Shown one piece after another: positions 53,937 to 62,541 of a stretch of 64,000 nt of DNA; within the stretch, counting starts at the first letter, position 1, and every line of letters begins with the position of its first letter. Both the position numbers and the translations under genes were made by a program. The DNA is taken from NCBI RefSeq assembly GCF_001988955.1, contig NZ_CP014263.1, forward strand, positions 4,558,001 through 4,622,000, written 5' to 3'. A model generated the notes under the pieces. That model did not search any database. It was given only the letters and a program-made list of their open reading frames with translations, and was not told where the DNA came from. The stretch is from Spirosoma montaniterrae. GTDB lineage: Bacteria > Bacteroidota > Bacteroidia > Cytophagales > Spirosomataceae.

Positions 53937-55387
53937 TGAAGAAATACTTCCTGACTTTCTGTTTCTGGTATCTGGTTTTAAGTCGTTTAGCATTTGCCCA
54001 GACAACCGCCCCCCTGTCGCCAGCGGGTGGAGCGGTTACCCTGCCCGGCGAACCGGCAACGTCGGGTACTACAAATACGTCTGCTGCGTTGCCCAAACCC
54101 GGTGAGCCAGCACCAACGCTTTCGCTGGAAGGCTTTCGCCGGTTCAATGACCCCGAACTCGACCGGCTGATTCAGTTGGGATTAAACAGCAGTCCGAACC
54201 TGCGGGCTGCTTTGAGTCGACTGGAGGAGGCCCGAATTCGGGTGCGGGTAGCGCAGTCATTTCTGCAACCCGCGCTGCGGAGTTCGATACTTGTGACCAC
54301 GCAGAGTCTGTCGGAGCATCGACCCATTGCCATTCCGCTGGCGAATGACCGGTTGCCCCGTTTTCAACTAAATACGTTTCAACTACTGCCCATCGATGCG
54401 AGTTATGAACTCGATTTGTTCCGACGCATTCGCACGGGCGTAACGCTGGCCGACTTACAGGCACAAGCCAACGATGCTGATTATCAGTCGTTTCGACTTA
54501 CACTGGCGTCAGATATTGCCCGGACGTACTGGCTCATTCGGGGCAACGATACGGAGCAGGCCGTTTTTCGCCGGAATATTCAGGCCCGCGATACCACGCT
54601 GGCAATTATCCGCGAACGGTTTCGGATTGGTCTGATTAACCAGATTGACGTTCAACGGGCCGAAACCGACTACGCCAGCCTGCGCGTGACCCTGAAAGGG
54701 CTTGAACGCGCCCGCGCCGAACTTGTAAACGGTTTGGCGCAACTGTGCGCGCAGGACCCCGCCCGTTTTTCGGTCTCGACCGGAACGCTGCCCGGCGTAG
54801 TGCCAACGTATCCATACGCAGCCATCACGCCCGAACAGCTACAGCGTCGGCCCGATTTAGTGCAGTTGACGCGCCAGAATCAGATTGCCGCCACGCAGAT
54901 TACGCTACAGCAGGCCACCACCATGCCGCGCGTTACGCTCGTTGGGCAGGGCGGGCTGCTGTCGGGGCAGCTTCGCTATTGGGTAGCCCCGAGCAGTGCC
55001 ACGTATCTGGTAGGCGTAAACGCGTCGGTGCCGTTGTACGAAGGGCATCGCGCCCGGCAAAACATTGCCCTCTCGAAACAGCAGGTTCAAACCAACCAGC
55101 AAACCTACCAGCAGGCTATCCAACTCGCTCAGCGCGACGCCGAAACTGCATTGGACAACCTTACTCTTCTGCGCGAACAAATCGACCTGCAAAACCAAAC
55201 CCTTGCGCTGGCCCGCCGAACCGAGCAATACAACCGCGAACTCTATGTACGCGGCCTGACTACCTACCTCGAAGTGCTTGATGCCCAGCGTACTATCTTA
55301 GTCACCGAGCAGCAACTGGCGCAGTTTCGTAGCCAGGAAGTGCAGTTTGTAGTAGCACTGTTACGGGCCGTAGGGGGCGAATTCTAA
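53933..55387 (+). CDS. TolC-family outer-membrane efflux channel
   Basis: 484 residues. Signal peptide ending SRLAFAQ, no lipobox. Then a Pro/Ala-rich stretch and two outer-membrane-efflux repeats (PELDRLIQLGLNSSPNLRAA, LSRLEEARIRVRVAQSFLQP; later PDLVQLTRQNQIAATQITLQ and NASVPLYEGHRARQNIALSK). Long alpha-barrel helices are visible near RDAETALDNLTLLREQIDL. NodT/OprM-like. Last gene of the three-gene efflux operon. Confidence 0.93.
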   Translation: MMKKYFLTFCFWYLVLSRLAFAQTTAPLSPAGGAVTLPGEPATSGTTNTSAALPKPGEPAPTLSLEGFRRFNDPELDRLIQLGLNSSPNLRAALSRLEEARIRVRVAQSFLQPALRSSILVTTQSLSEHRPIAIPLANDRLPRFQLNTFQLLPIDASYELDLFRRIRTGVTLADLQAQANDADYQSFRLTLASDIARTYWLIRGNDTEQAVFRRNIQARDTTLAIIRERFRIGLINQIDVQRAETDYASLRVTLKGLERARAELVNGLAQLCAQDPARFSVSTGTLPGVVPTYPYAAITPEQLQRRPDLVQLTRQNQIAATQITLQQATTMPRVTLVGQGGLLSGQLRYWVAPSSATYLVGVNASVPLYEGHRARQNIALSKQQVQTNQQTYQQAIQLAQRDAETALDNLTLLREQIDLQNQTLALARRTEQYNRELYVRGLTTYLEVLDAQRTILVTEQQLAQFRSQEVQFVVALLRAVGGEF

Positions 55388-55463
55388 ACCTTTTATTACT
55401 CAAATCGGTAAGATAGTAGCAACTTTGTAGCTTCATCACTCAGCCTGAATTTGTAAATCACCA

Positions 55464-56531
55464 ATGAACAGTACATACGTTATCATCATGGCCGGGGGCG
55501 TTGGAACACGTTTCTGGCCGTTCAGCCGAACCAGCTATCCCAAACAATTCCACGACGTTCTTGGCACAGGCCGAACGCTCCTCCAACAAACCGCCGACCG
55601 TTTCGACGGCGTTTGCCCGCCCGAGAATATATTTATCGTTACCAGTTCGCTCTACAAAGACCTGTGTCAGCAGCAACTGCCGCAACTGACCGACGATCAG
55701 ATTTTGTGCGAACCCGTAGCCCGCAATACGGCCCCGTGCATTGCCTACGCCTGCTACAAAATTGCCCAGCGCGACCCACAAGCCAACATTGTGGTAGCCC
55801 CCGCCGACCATATCATTCTGAAAGAAGAAGAATTTAAGAAAACCATTCGCACGGCACTCAATGCAACCGCCGGGCAGGATATTCTTGTGACGCTCGGTAT
55901 TCAGCCCAGCCGCCCCGATACGGGTTATGGCTACATCCAATATCTGTTCGACCCGAGCGAAATTAAGCGGGTAAAGACGTTTACCGAAAAACCGAACCTC
56001 GAACTGGCACAGCAGTTTCTCGACAGTGGCGAGTTTGTCTGGAACGCGGGTATTTTTGTCTGGAACGTGCAGGCCATCATCACGGCTTTTGAAAAATACC
56101 TGCCCGACGTAGCCGAAATCTTCGCCGAAGGCAACGACGTTTACTACACCGACCGCGAAGAAGCGTTTATCGACAAAGCGTATTCGCTCACCAAAAGCAT
56201 TTCGATTGATAACGGCGTGATGGAACGCGCTGATAACGTACACGTTGTGCTAAGCGATTTCGGCTGGTCGGACCTCGGCACGTGGAAGTCGCTCTACGAA
56301 GTGTCGGATAAGAATGGAGATCAGAACGTGGTGGATGGACACGTTATGCTGTACGACACGAAAAACTGCATCATTAAAACCCCTAAAGACCGGCTCGTTG
56401 CCATCAATGGTCTCGACGGTTTCATTGTGGCCGAATACGATAACGTGCTGATGATCTGCCGGAAAGAAGACGAGCAGAAAGTGAAAAACTTCGTAGCCGA
56501 CGCCAAAGAAAAAGGCACGGAGTTTGTGTAG
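55464..56531 (+). CDS. Mannose-1-phosphate guanylyltransferase
   Basis: 355 residues. Nucleotidyltransferase loop IMAGGVGTRFWPFSRTSYPK followed by QFHDVLG; VAPADHIILKEEEF; and the sugar-binding KTFTEKPNLELAQQF and FVWNAGIFVWN. Single-domain form: the cupin phosphomannose-isomerase half of fused ManC enzymes is missing. It makes GDP-mannose from mannose-1-phosphate and GTP, feeding the gmd step and probable mannosyltransferases of the 17-34 kb locus. Monocistronic; a palindromic repeat follows. Confidence 0.94.
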   Translation: MNSTYVIIMAGGVGTRFWPFSRTSYPKQFHDVLGTGRTLLQQTADRFDGVCPPENIFIVTSSLYKDLCQQQLPQLTDDQILCEPVARNTAPCIAYACYKIAQRDPQANIVVAPADHIILKEEEFKKTIRTALNATAGQDILVTLGIQPSRPDTGYGYIQYLFDPSEIKRVKTFTEKPNLELAQQFLDSGEFVWNAGIFVWNVQAIITAFEKYLPDVAEIFAEGNDVYYTDREEAFIDKAYSLTKSISIDNGVMERADNVHVVLSDFGWSDLGTWKSLYEVSDKNGDQNVVDGHVMLYDTKNCIIKTPKDRLVAINGLDGFIVAEYDNVLMICRKEDEQKVKNFVADAKEKGTEFV

Positions 56532-56538
56532 TGTTTTG

Positions 56539-56633
56539 TTACACAGAGATGCACGGAGCTTAAAAAGAGATTCACGGAGTTTTTTATCTATTTCTTCGTG
56601 AATCTCTTTTTAACTCAGTGCATCTCTGTGTAA
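56539..56633. repeat. Long inverted repeat, ACACAGAGATGCACGGAG type
   Basis: Arms 56539-56579 and 56594-56633 match at all but a few positions (TTACACAGAGATGCAC... mirrored by ...GTGCATCTCTGTGTAA). Starts eight bases after the guanylyltransferase stop. A related 'cagaga'-type palindrome lies at 60105-60192. Confidence 0.88.
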
Positions 56634-56684
56634 TAATGAAACTCATTCCTCCGGCGTTATGATTTTGTCAGAAGCCCGTCTTCC

Positions 56685-57245
56685 GTGAAACAGTTTTGCT
56701 TATTTATAACTCTATTGACCGGGAGCCTGCTGGCTTGCCGCGATTATACGCCCGCGTTCACGCCCGGCCCCGACGACCCGCGCCTGACCGGTACGTGGCG
56801 GCTTGCCGAACGCCGGTTCCGCAAAGACTCGACGTTTAGCGTTACAGACACAAACAAAATACCCCGGCGCGATACGGGTACGATAATCCGAGACGGTAAA
56901 GCCATTCGGTTCGATACGGTTGCTACAATTATCGAAACCATTCGTACCCCGCGCGATACCAGTTTTGATGTGCTGCGTCGCTATCCGGCAACTCCGCCCC
57001 AGACGCTCACGTTCGGGGCAGATGGCAGGCTGACAGCCAACGGTTCGGAAATGACGTATTTCAACCCTATCCGCACATTTCTCCTCGACCGCACGTTTCC
57101 CGACAGTTTATTTATCAATTTATATATCGCCACCAACGGCGCAAACGTACCCTCACGGATGCGGCTGGCGTTTCAGCGCGATACGCTCACACTCCTGCCC
57201 GGCTGCGAAACGCCCTGTTGGCTGAAATTTGTACGGGCCCAATAG
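56685..57245 (+). CDS. Small lipoprotein of unknown function
   Basis: 186 residues, GTG start. Signal peptide with lipobox LLAC (CLFITLLTGSLLACRDYTPA). The mature part is Asp/Arg/Thr-rich with LTGTWRLAERRF near the N-terminus, which resembles lipocalin-like small Bacteroidota proteins. No catalytic motif seen. Its stop is directly adjacent to the convergent thiL stop. Confidence 0.78.
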   Translation: MKQFCLFITLLTGSLLACRDYTPAFTPGPDDPRLTGTWRLAERRFRKDSTFSVTDTNKIPRRDTGTIIRDGKAIRFDTVATIIETIRTPRDTSFDVLRRYPATPPQTLTFGADGRLTANGSEMTYFNPIRTFLLDRTFPDSLFINLYIATNGANVPSRMRLAFQRDTLTLLPGCETPCWLKFVRAQ

Positions 57246-58262
57246 TTATTGCCAGCCCTGCGCCCGAATCGGCGTTTGCTGACCAGCTTTGGTAGCCAGC
57301 ACCACCTGCGACGGATCGGCGGTCAAATAGCCAATGGCCGTAATACGGGCATTTTGAGCTAATTTTTCGTACTCTTGTGGGCGTACCGTAAACAACAGTT
57401 CGTAGTCTTCGCCCCCGTTCAGGGCCGCTGTGATGGGGCTTATGTTGAACTCATCGGCAGCTAAATATGCCTGATCATCAATCGGAATATTTTCATCGAA
57501 GATAACCGCGCCCGTTCCCGACGCCCGGCAGAGGTGCAGCAATTCAGACGCCAGCCCGTCCGACACGTCGATCATGGCCGATGGCTGCACGCCGAGGTCG
57601 CGCAGTTCGTGAACAATGTCGGTGCGGGCATCGGGCCGCAGTTGCCGTTGCACCAGATACGCCCGTTCTTCCGAGAGCGTAGGCTGCATGTTGGGGTCGG
57701 CCAGAAACACCTGTTTTTCGCGTTCGAGCAGTTGCAGGCCGAGGTAAGCCGCGCCGAGATCGCCCGTCACGCACAGCACATCGTTCGGCTGGGCCGTGTT
57801 GCGGTAGGTAATTTTATCTTTAGGAACCTTTCCCAGCACCGACACCGACAGCACTAACCCCGACCGCGACGAGGTGGTATCGCCCCCAACCAAATCGACG
57901 TTATAAGCCGCGCAGGCCGCCCGGATACCGTCGTAGAGTTCATCGACCGCTTCGACCGGAAACCGGCTGCTGAGGGCCACACCGACCGTTACCTGCACAG
58001 GCAGACCGTTCATAGCCGCAATGTCTGACACGCCAAACGTAATAGCCTTATAGCCAAGGTGTTTCAGCGGTACATAAGTCAAATCGAAATGAACGCCTTC
58101 AATGAGCAGGTCGGTAGCGAGCAGGCCATATTGATCGCCCCAGTCGAAAACGGCGGCATCGTCGCCAATGCCGCGAATGGTGTCGGGTTGTGTAGGTATG
58201 GGCGTCGCCTGTTTGATTCGGTCGATTAGCCCTATTTCGCCGAGTGTATTTAGGTCAGTCAT
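57246..58262 (-). CDS. thiL: Thiamine-monophosphate kinase
   Basis: 338 residues. PurM/AIR-synthetase-like ATP-binding fold: RGIGDDAAVFDWG, LLATDLLIEGVHFDLTYVP, NVDLVGGDTTSSRSGL and DVSDGLASELLHLC, then NGGEDYELLFTVRP. Phosphorylates thiamine phosphate to thiamine diphosphate, the cofactor of the fused E1 enzyme at 11-13 kb. Cytoplasmic, usual length. No other thi gene is nearby. Confidence 0.95.
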   Translation of the reverse strand: MTDLNTLGEIGLIDRIKQATPIPTQPDTIRGIGDDAAVFDWGDQYGLLATDLLIEGVHFDLTYVPLKHLGYKAITFGVSDIAAMNGLPVQVTVGVALSSRFPVEAVDELYDGIRAACAAYNVDLVGGDTTSSRSGLVLSVSVLGKVPKDKITYRNTAQPNDVLCVTGDLGAAYLGLQLLEREKQVFLADPNMQPTLSEERAYLVQRQLRPDARTDIVHELRDLGVQPSAMIDVSDGLASELLHLCRASGTGAVIFDENIPIDDQAYLAADEFNISPITAALNGGEDYELLFTVRPQEYEKLAQNARITAIGYLTADPSQVVLATKAGQQTPIRAQGWQ

Positions 58263-58271
58263 ACGAATTGT

Positions 58272-58357
58272 GGGTGTAAGGGGTAAAGGTGTAGGGTTGG
58301 AAAGACGTTTATCTTCGTATAGCCCTTTCCAACCCTACACCTTTACCCCTTACACCC
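58272..58357. repeat. Perfect 33-base palindrome upstream of thiL
   Basis: Arm 58272-58304 (GGGTGTAAGGGGTAAAGGTG...) is the exact reverse complement of 58325-58357, separated by 20 bases. It starts ten bases upstream of the thiL start codon, so it is in the transcript leader if transcription comes from upstream. It does not resemble a TPP riboswitch. Confidence 0.92.
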
Positions 58358-58365
58358 GTATAGTT

Positions 58366-58400
58366 AAAAAGCCGCTCCGCTTGACCTACGGAACGGCTTT
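58366..58400 (-). terminator. Intrinsic terminator of the 58.4 kb lipoprotein gene
   Basis: AAAGCCG...TCCG (58368-58379) pairs with CGGA...CGGCTTT (58389-58400) with one mismatch; a TTTTT run follows on the minus strand. Confidence 0.8.
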
Positions 58401-58424
58401 GCACTAAAATTGGTTTGCTTTGGC

Positions 58425-58871
58425 TTACGGATTCGAGAGCGTGTAGATGTTTGTTGTGTTCCCCGTTTTCTGGCTTGCCGTTGTACGGGTCAATTTCACG
58501 CTATTATCACCCAAATCGCTGATTGTAAATTCGATAGTGCCGTTGGTGCCGGTTGGTGCCGGGTTCAGGCTGCTCAATACCAACCGCGAATCCGACGGAA
58601 CCGAGTATTGCCCGGTAAATTTATTACCATCGAATTCGGTATATTCAACGGTCGGTGGTTTACTCAGATCGAGTCTGAAAGTAGCGTAGTTACGCACATT
58701 GGATGCGGCTCCCCGCGTATACACCGTTGTGTTATTTTCATCAACTTTCTGCGCGGTCCAGACCTTGGCGATACGCTCCGACACAGGGGCTACTTTTTTG
58801 CCGCGACAACCCGTCAATAAGCCAAAAATCAGTGTTGCCGCAAGAAAGGTAAACAGGGTATTGGTTTTCAT
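58425..58871 (-). CDS. Small lipocalin-like lipoprotein
   Basis: About 148 residues from MKTNTLFTFLAATLIFGLLT with lipobox LTGC. The mature chain (RIAKVWTAQKVDENNTTVY, TFRLDLSKPPTVEYTEFDGN and RLVLSSLNPAPTGTNGTIEF) is all-beta-like with the beginning W and repeated strands of Bacteroidota lipocalin-like proteins. Function unknown. A TATCTTTC box with TTTTTG 21 bases upstream of it lies near 58901-58935. The gene is separated from thiL by its terminator and the palindrome. Confidence 0.75.
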   Translation of the reverse strand: MKTNTLFTFLAATLIFGLLTGCRGKKVAPVSERIAKVWTAQKVDENNTTVYTRGAASNVRNYATFRLDLSKPPTVEYTEFDGNKFTGQYSVPSDSRLVLSSLNPAPTGTNGTIEFTISDLGDNSVKLTRTTASQKTGNTTNIYTLSNP

Positions 58872-58900
58872 GGTCACTTGTTGCATAAAATAGAAGTCGT

Positions 58901-58935
58901 GAAAGATACGCTATTTTTGTTTTTCGTAGCAAAAA
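58901..58935 (-). promoter_or_regulatory. Candidate promoter of the lipocalin-like gene
   Basis: -7-like TATCTTTC (58901-58908, one mismatch to TAnnTTTG) with a TTTTTG -33-like word 21 bases upstream, located 30 bases before the ATG at 58871. Confidence 0.42.
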
Positions 58936-58974
58936 CAACGCCTAATTAATCGGGTCAATTGACTTAATGGACAT

Positions 58975-59226
58975 ATGCCGCCCCGCGAACCAACCGAACT
59001 TCGTAATTACACCCGCGCCCAACTGGCCCTTCGCAATGGGCAGGACCGCCCCGAAATCTGGTGCGCCTACGCCGGGCTAATCTACGACGTGTCGGCTTCG
59101 CGGCTTTGGCGTAACGGTAAACATTACGAACACTGGGCCGGGCAGGACCTCACCTCCGAACTTACCGACGCGCCCCACGCCGATTGGGTCTTCGAGCGGT
59201 TTACAATAATTGGAAAATTGATCTAA
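58975..59226 (+). CDS. Small cytochrome b5-like heme/steroid-binding domain protein
   Basis: 83 residues, entirely one domain. LRNYTRAQLALRNGQDRPEI, then WCAYAGLIYDVSASRLWRNG, HYEHWAGQDLTSELTDAPHA and FERFTIIGKL follow the cytochrome-b5-like heme/steroid-binding fold. The H of HYEHWAG and H of APHAD are plausible heme ligands. Cytosolic. Twelve bases before the kinase gene, so probably cotranscribed. Confidence 0.82.
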   Translation: MPPREPTELRNYTRAQLALRNGQDRPEIWCAYAGLIYDVSASRLWRNGKHYEHWAGQDLTSELTDAPHADWVFERFTIIGKLI

Positions 59227-59237
59227 CACCAATCCGT

Positions 59238-60080
59238 ATGCTCATTGCCGACAGTGGCTCAACCAAAACCGATTGGCGGTATCTTGCCGCCGACGGGCAG
59301 GTACACGCCTTTCAAACGGACGGTTTCAATCCGTATTATCAGAGTACTCCGCAAATTGTTGAAACATTGCGGGCGCAGTTTCTGCCTCAGCTTGGCAACA
59401 ACGCTGTCAGCCGTGTTTATTACTACGGTACGGGTTGTATTAACTCAACTGTAAATCAGCACATTATAGATGCGCTACGGGCCGTGTTGCCGGACTTGCA
59501 GACGGTTGACGTCAATAGCGATATGCTGGGCGCGGCACGGGGGGCGGCTGGCCGGGAGCCGGGCATTGTCTGTATTCTGGGCACGGGGTCGAACGCCTGT
59601 TGTTATGATGGCAACCAGATTACGCGCGGCATTCAGTCGCTGGGGTTCTGGCTGGGCGATGAGGGTAGCGGAGGCTATTTGGGCAAAACGCTGGTTCGGC
59701 AGTTTTTTCAGGAGCAACTCCCCACCGACCTGCACGATGCCTTTGCGGCCCGCTACCACCTCGACCGGGCCACATTGCTCGAAAATGCCTATCAGAAGCC
59801 CTACCCAAACCGGTACTTTGCGTCGTTCACCCCGTTTCTGTCCGAAAACATCGCGCATCCACACGCAGTTGGTTTGGTGACGGATGCGTTCACGTTGTTT
59901 TTGCAGACGTACATAAGCCGTTTCCCGGAAGCAACCATCTGGCCGGTACACTTCGTAGGGTCAATTGCCAGTTATTTTGCAGAGCAACTTCAGCAGGCAT
60001 TGCAGCAGGCGGGTTTAACGCTGGGCCGCATTGTGAAAGCACCAGCAGAAGCATTGATTAAGTACCATAAACAGGCATAG
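59238..60080 (+). CDS. BadF/BadG-family kinase (N-acetylglucosamine kinase-like)
   Basis: 280 residues from MLIADSGSTKTDWRYLAADG, the phosphate-1 loop of the ASKHA fold. GIVCILGTGSNACCYDGNQI is phosphate-2, and LGFWLGDEGSGGYLGKTL belongs to the family. The C-terminal FVGSIASYFAEQLQQAL is the adenosine-binding region. Eukaryotic and bacterial members phosphorylate GlcNAc or glucosamine; the substrate is inferred. The open frame extends upstream to 59184 through the preceding gene. Confidence 0.86.
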   Translation: MLIADSGSTKTDWRYLAADGQVHAFQTDGFNPYYQSTPQIVETLRAQFLPQLGNNAVSRVYYYGTGCINSTVNQHIIDALRAVLPDLQTVDVNSDMLGAARGAAGREPGIVCILGTGSNACCYDGNQITRGIQSLGFWLGDEGSGGYLGKTLVRQFFQEQLPTDLHDAFAARYHLDRATLLENAYQKPYPNRYFASFTPFLSENIAHPHAVGLVTDAFTLFLQTYISRFPEATIWPVHFVGSIASYFAEQLQQALQQAGLTLGRIVKAPAEALIKYHKQA

Positions 60081-60104
60081 TGCCTTAACTTTGTATAATA
60101 AAAA

Positions 60105-60192
60105 TTAAACGCAGAGTACGCGAAGACTTACGCAGAGAAGAAAGATGAAACTCAGCGTGCTCTGCGCCCATCTCTTGTTACGCTGCGTTTAA
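60105..60192. repeat. Imperfect inverted repeat of AACGCAGAG type
   Basis: TTAAACGCAGAGTACGCGAA (60105-60124) is mirrored by GTTACGCTGCGTTTAA (60177-60192); the interior has related CGCAGAGAAG and CTCTGCGC words. TAACTTTG at 60086-60093 just upstream fits a -7 box. Confidence 0.62.
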
Positions 60193-60216
60193 ACAAAACA
60201 ACCTGAGAGATTTCAA

Positions 60217-61305
60217 ATGGCAACTCGCTATTTTCTAAAAGTAAAAGACGTCGTTCGGGAAACGCCCGACGCCGTAACTATAACCTTCTGGCACCCGATC
60301 AACGAAGAAATTCGTTATCAGCCGGGGCAGTTCCTGACATTTTTGCTCAACATTAGCGGCCAAAAAGTCCGTCGCTCGTACTCGATGGCCTCCTCCCCCC
60401 ACGTCGACGTGTCGCTGGCGGTGTCGGTGAAGCGTGTGCCGGGCGGTTTGGTTTCCAACTACCTCTGCGACCGTATCCGGCCCGGCGACGTGCTGGAAAC
60501 GCTGGAACCAATGGGTACGTTTGTGCCGAAACTCGACTCGCAACATCGGCGTAACGTGGTGCTGATTGGCGCGGGAAGTGGCATTACGCCCCTGTTTTCG
60601 ATGGCAAAATCGGTGCTGCACGTTGAACCAAACAGCCGCGTGTGGCTCATCTACGGCAACCGGAATCAGGAATCGATTATCTATAAAGCGCATTTAGACG
60701 CGATGGAGCAGGCATACGGGCCTACCCGTTTCCGCGTCACGCACGTACTGAGCCAACCTAATTTCGGCTGGACGGGGCCGGAAGGTCGGCTGAACCAGCA
60801 TTTGCTGAGCCAGATGCTCGAACAACTGCCTGCCGCTGAATTGCAGAATGCCAGTTTCTACCTCTGCGGCCCCGATGGCATGATGGCCGAAGCCCGCGCG
60901 GCCCTGTCGCTGGTGGGCGTTCTGGCAGATCGGATCTACAAGGAAAGCTACACGACAGCCCTCGTTCCGGCGGGCGAATCCACGCCGGGCGACGTTACTG
61001 AGGAACCGCTCACCGACGATGAAGACAATGATTCGCCGGAGGTAACGGTGTTGTATGAAGGCAGCGAATACAAATTCGCCGTAGCTCCGCATCAGACCAT
61101 TCTGGAAGCAGCGTTGGAATTGGATATTGACCTGCCCTACTCGTGTCAGGCGGGCATGTGTACGGCCTGTTTGGGTCGCTGCACGTCGGGCAAGGTAAAA
61201 TTAGACGAAGAAGACGGTTTGTCGGACTCCGAACTAAAAGCGGGCTACGTGCTGACCTGCGTAGCCCACCCCGTTGGACCGAATGTGGTGATCGAAATCG
61301 AGTAA
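60217..61305 (+). CDS. FAD/2Fe-2S oxidoreductase, PaaE-like
   Basis: 362 residues. FAD-binding barrel (RRSYSMASSPHVDVSLAVSV), NAD(P) domain (VVLIGAGSGITPLFSMAKSV, YLCGPDGMMAEARAAL) and a C-terminal plant-type 2Fe-2S ferredoxin domain with C-x4-C-x2-C in YSCQAGMCTACLGRC and a distal Cys in VLTCVAHPVG. This order is that of PaaE and related reductases feeding an oxygenase. No paa oxygenase genes are present, so the electron acceptor is unknown. Confidence 0.93.
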   Translation: MATRYFLKVKDVVRETPDAVTITFWHPINEEIRYQPGQFLTFLLNISGQKVRRSYSMASSPHVDVSLAVSVKRVPGGLVSNYLCDRIRPGDVLETLEPMGTFVPKLDSQHRRNVVLIGAGSGITPLFSMAKSVLHVEPNSRVWLIYGNRNQESIIYKAHLDAMEQAYGPTRFRVTHVLSQPNFGWTGPEGRLNQHLLSQMLEQLPAAELQNASFYLCGPDGMMAEARAALSLVGVLADRIYKESYTTALVPAGESTPGDVTEEPLTDDEDNDSPEVTVLYEGSEYKFAVAPHQTILEAALELDIDLPYSCQAGMCTACLGRCTSGKVKLDEEDGLSDSELKAGYVLTCVAHPVGPNVVIEIE

Positions 61306-61343
61306 CGCGGGTGGCAACCCGCGCCCTAAGAACGCTGACTGCG

Positions 61344-62525
61344 TTAAAGTTTAGCATCGTAGGGTATATACGCTTCCCATTGCCAGGGCGTGAACGTATC
61401 GCCGATGCTGTAGGCCAGCAGCTCTTTGAAAATCCGTTCGCCATTGTCGTTATTCGTCATGATGACAATGGCGATTTTTTTATCCGGGAACGCAATCGAA
61501 TAGTGGCCCCAACCTTCGTCGTGCCCTTCCTTGAAGAAAGCCGGGCCATAAGGCGTTTGCAACACACCAACGCCAAGCCCGTAGCTTAGCGCAATAGCGT
61601 CATTATCGGTGCTGTCTACCCATGCCATCGGCCCAAACTGCCGACGCGACCGAATCCGTATTTGCGGTCGTATCATTTCCCGGAACGTGGTTGTCTGCAA
61701 ACCGGTATGGCGTAGCAAAGCCGTATAAAACGCCGTAAAATCGGCCAGTGTCGTACTCATCGAACCGCCCGCGCTGGATTCTTTCCATCGCATGAGTTCG
61801 TAAGGTTTTCCAGCGTCATTGTGGCCGAAGCACACAGCGTTCTCAAATTGTTTCTGCCAGACGAAACTCGTGTTTTTCATGCCGAACGGGGTAAAAACAC
61901 GTTCCTGCGCGAGCGTTTCTAATCCTTTGCCCGTAATTTGTTCAAGAACGAACTGAAGTAAATACAACCCTTCGCCCGAATAACTGTACCGGGTACCCGG
62001 CTCGAACTTGATTTTCAACTTTTTGTCGGGTTCAAACCAACGCCAGTTTGGGAAGCCGGTTGTATGGCTCAGGCACATTCGGGCCGTAATTTTTTCGTAA
62101 CGCCGGTCTTCCCGCAGATGCTGATAGCCGCGATTCCAGCCGTCTATTTTGTAGTCGGGCAATGGTTTGTTGAGGTACGTAATGAGTGGCTGGTCCAGAT
62201 TCAGTTTGCCCTCCTGCACGAGTTGCATAGCTATGTAAGCAAAAACCGTTTTGGCGAATGAGGCCGCGTACATGACTGACTCAGGCGTTAACGACACGCT
62301 TCGGGGTACATCGGCCAGGCCATACGTTTGACTGAAAACGGGCTTGTTCCTGTTGAATACGGAGATTGCCACGCCCGATACATTGGCAACCTGCATTAAG
62401 TGTTTGATTCTATGATCCAGACTGTCTGCCGAAAGCCGTGAGCCGTCGAGCCGATGAAGTGTTTGAGCGCGTAGAGTATGGCTAAACAGCGCAATAAGTA
62501 GCGAGCAGCGAAGAAGAAACAGCAT
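61344..62525 (-). CDS. Secreted serine hydrolase, beta-lactamase fold
   Basis: 393 residues. Signal peptide (LLRCSLLIALFSHTLRAQ). Catalytic SxxK in YAASFAKTVFAYIAM, the tyrosine motif in YSGEGLYLLQF and a third region in FKEGHDEGWGHYS. Substrate may be peptidoglycan stem peptides or esters. It lies directly downstream of the M56 sensor gene on the same strand, with a 16-base gap, a common pairing of beta-lactam-type sensors with hydrolases. Confidence 0.88.
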   Translation of the reverse strand: MLFLLRCSLLIALFSHTLRAQTLHRLDGSRLSADSLDHRIKHLMQVANVSGVAISVFNRNKPVFSQTYGLADVPRSVSLTPESVMYAASFAKTVFAYIAMQLVQEGKLNLDQPLITYLNKPLPDYKIDGWNRGYQHLREDRRYEKITARMCLSHTTGFPNWRWFEPDKKLKIKFEPGTRYSYSGEGLYLLQFVLEQITGKGLETLAQERVFTPFGMKNTSFVWQKQFENAVCFGHNDAGKPYELMRWKESSAGGSMSTTLADFTAFYTALLRHTGLQTTTFREMIRPQIRIRSRRQFGPMAWVDSTDNDAIALSYGLGVGVLQTPYGPAFFKEGHDEGWGHYSIAFPDKKIAIVIMTNNDNGERIFKELLAYSIGDTFTPWQWEAYIPYDAKL

Positions 62526-62541
62526 ACGTTATACCTGTGGA

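Noticed and set aside
58272..58357. TPP riboswitch upstream of thiL
   Set aside because: No THI-box conserved core; the region is a simple two-arm palindrome.
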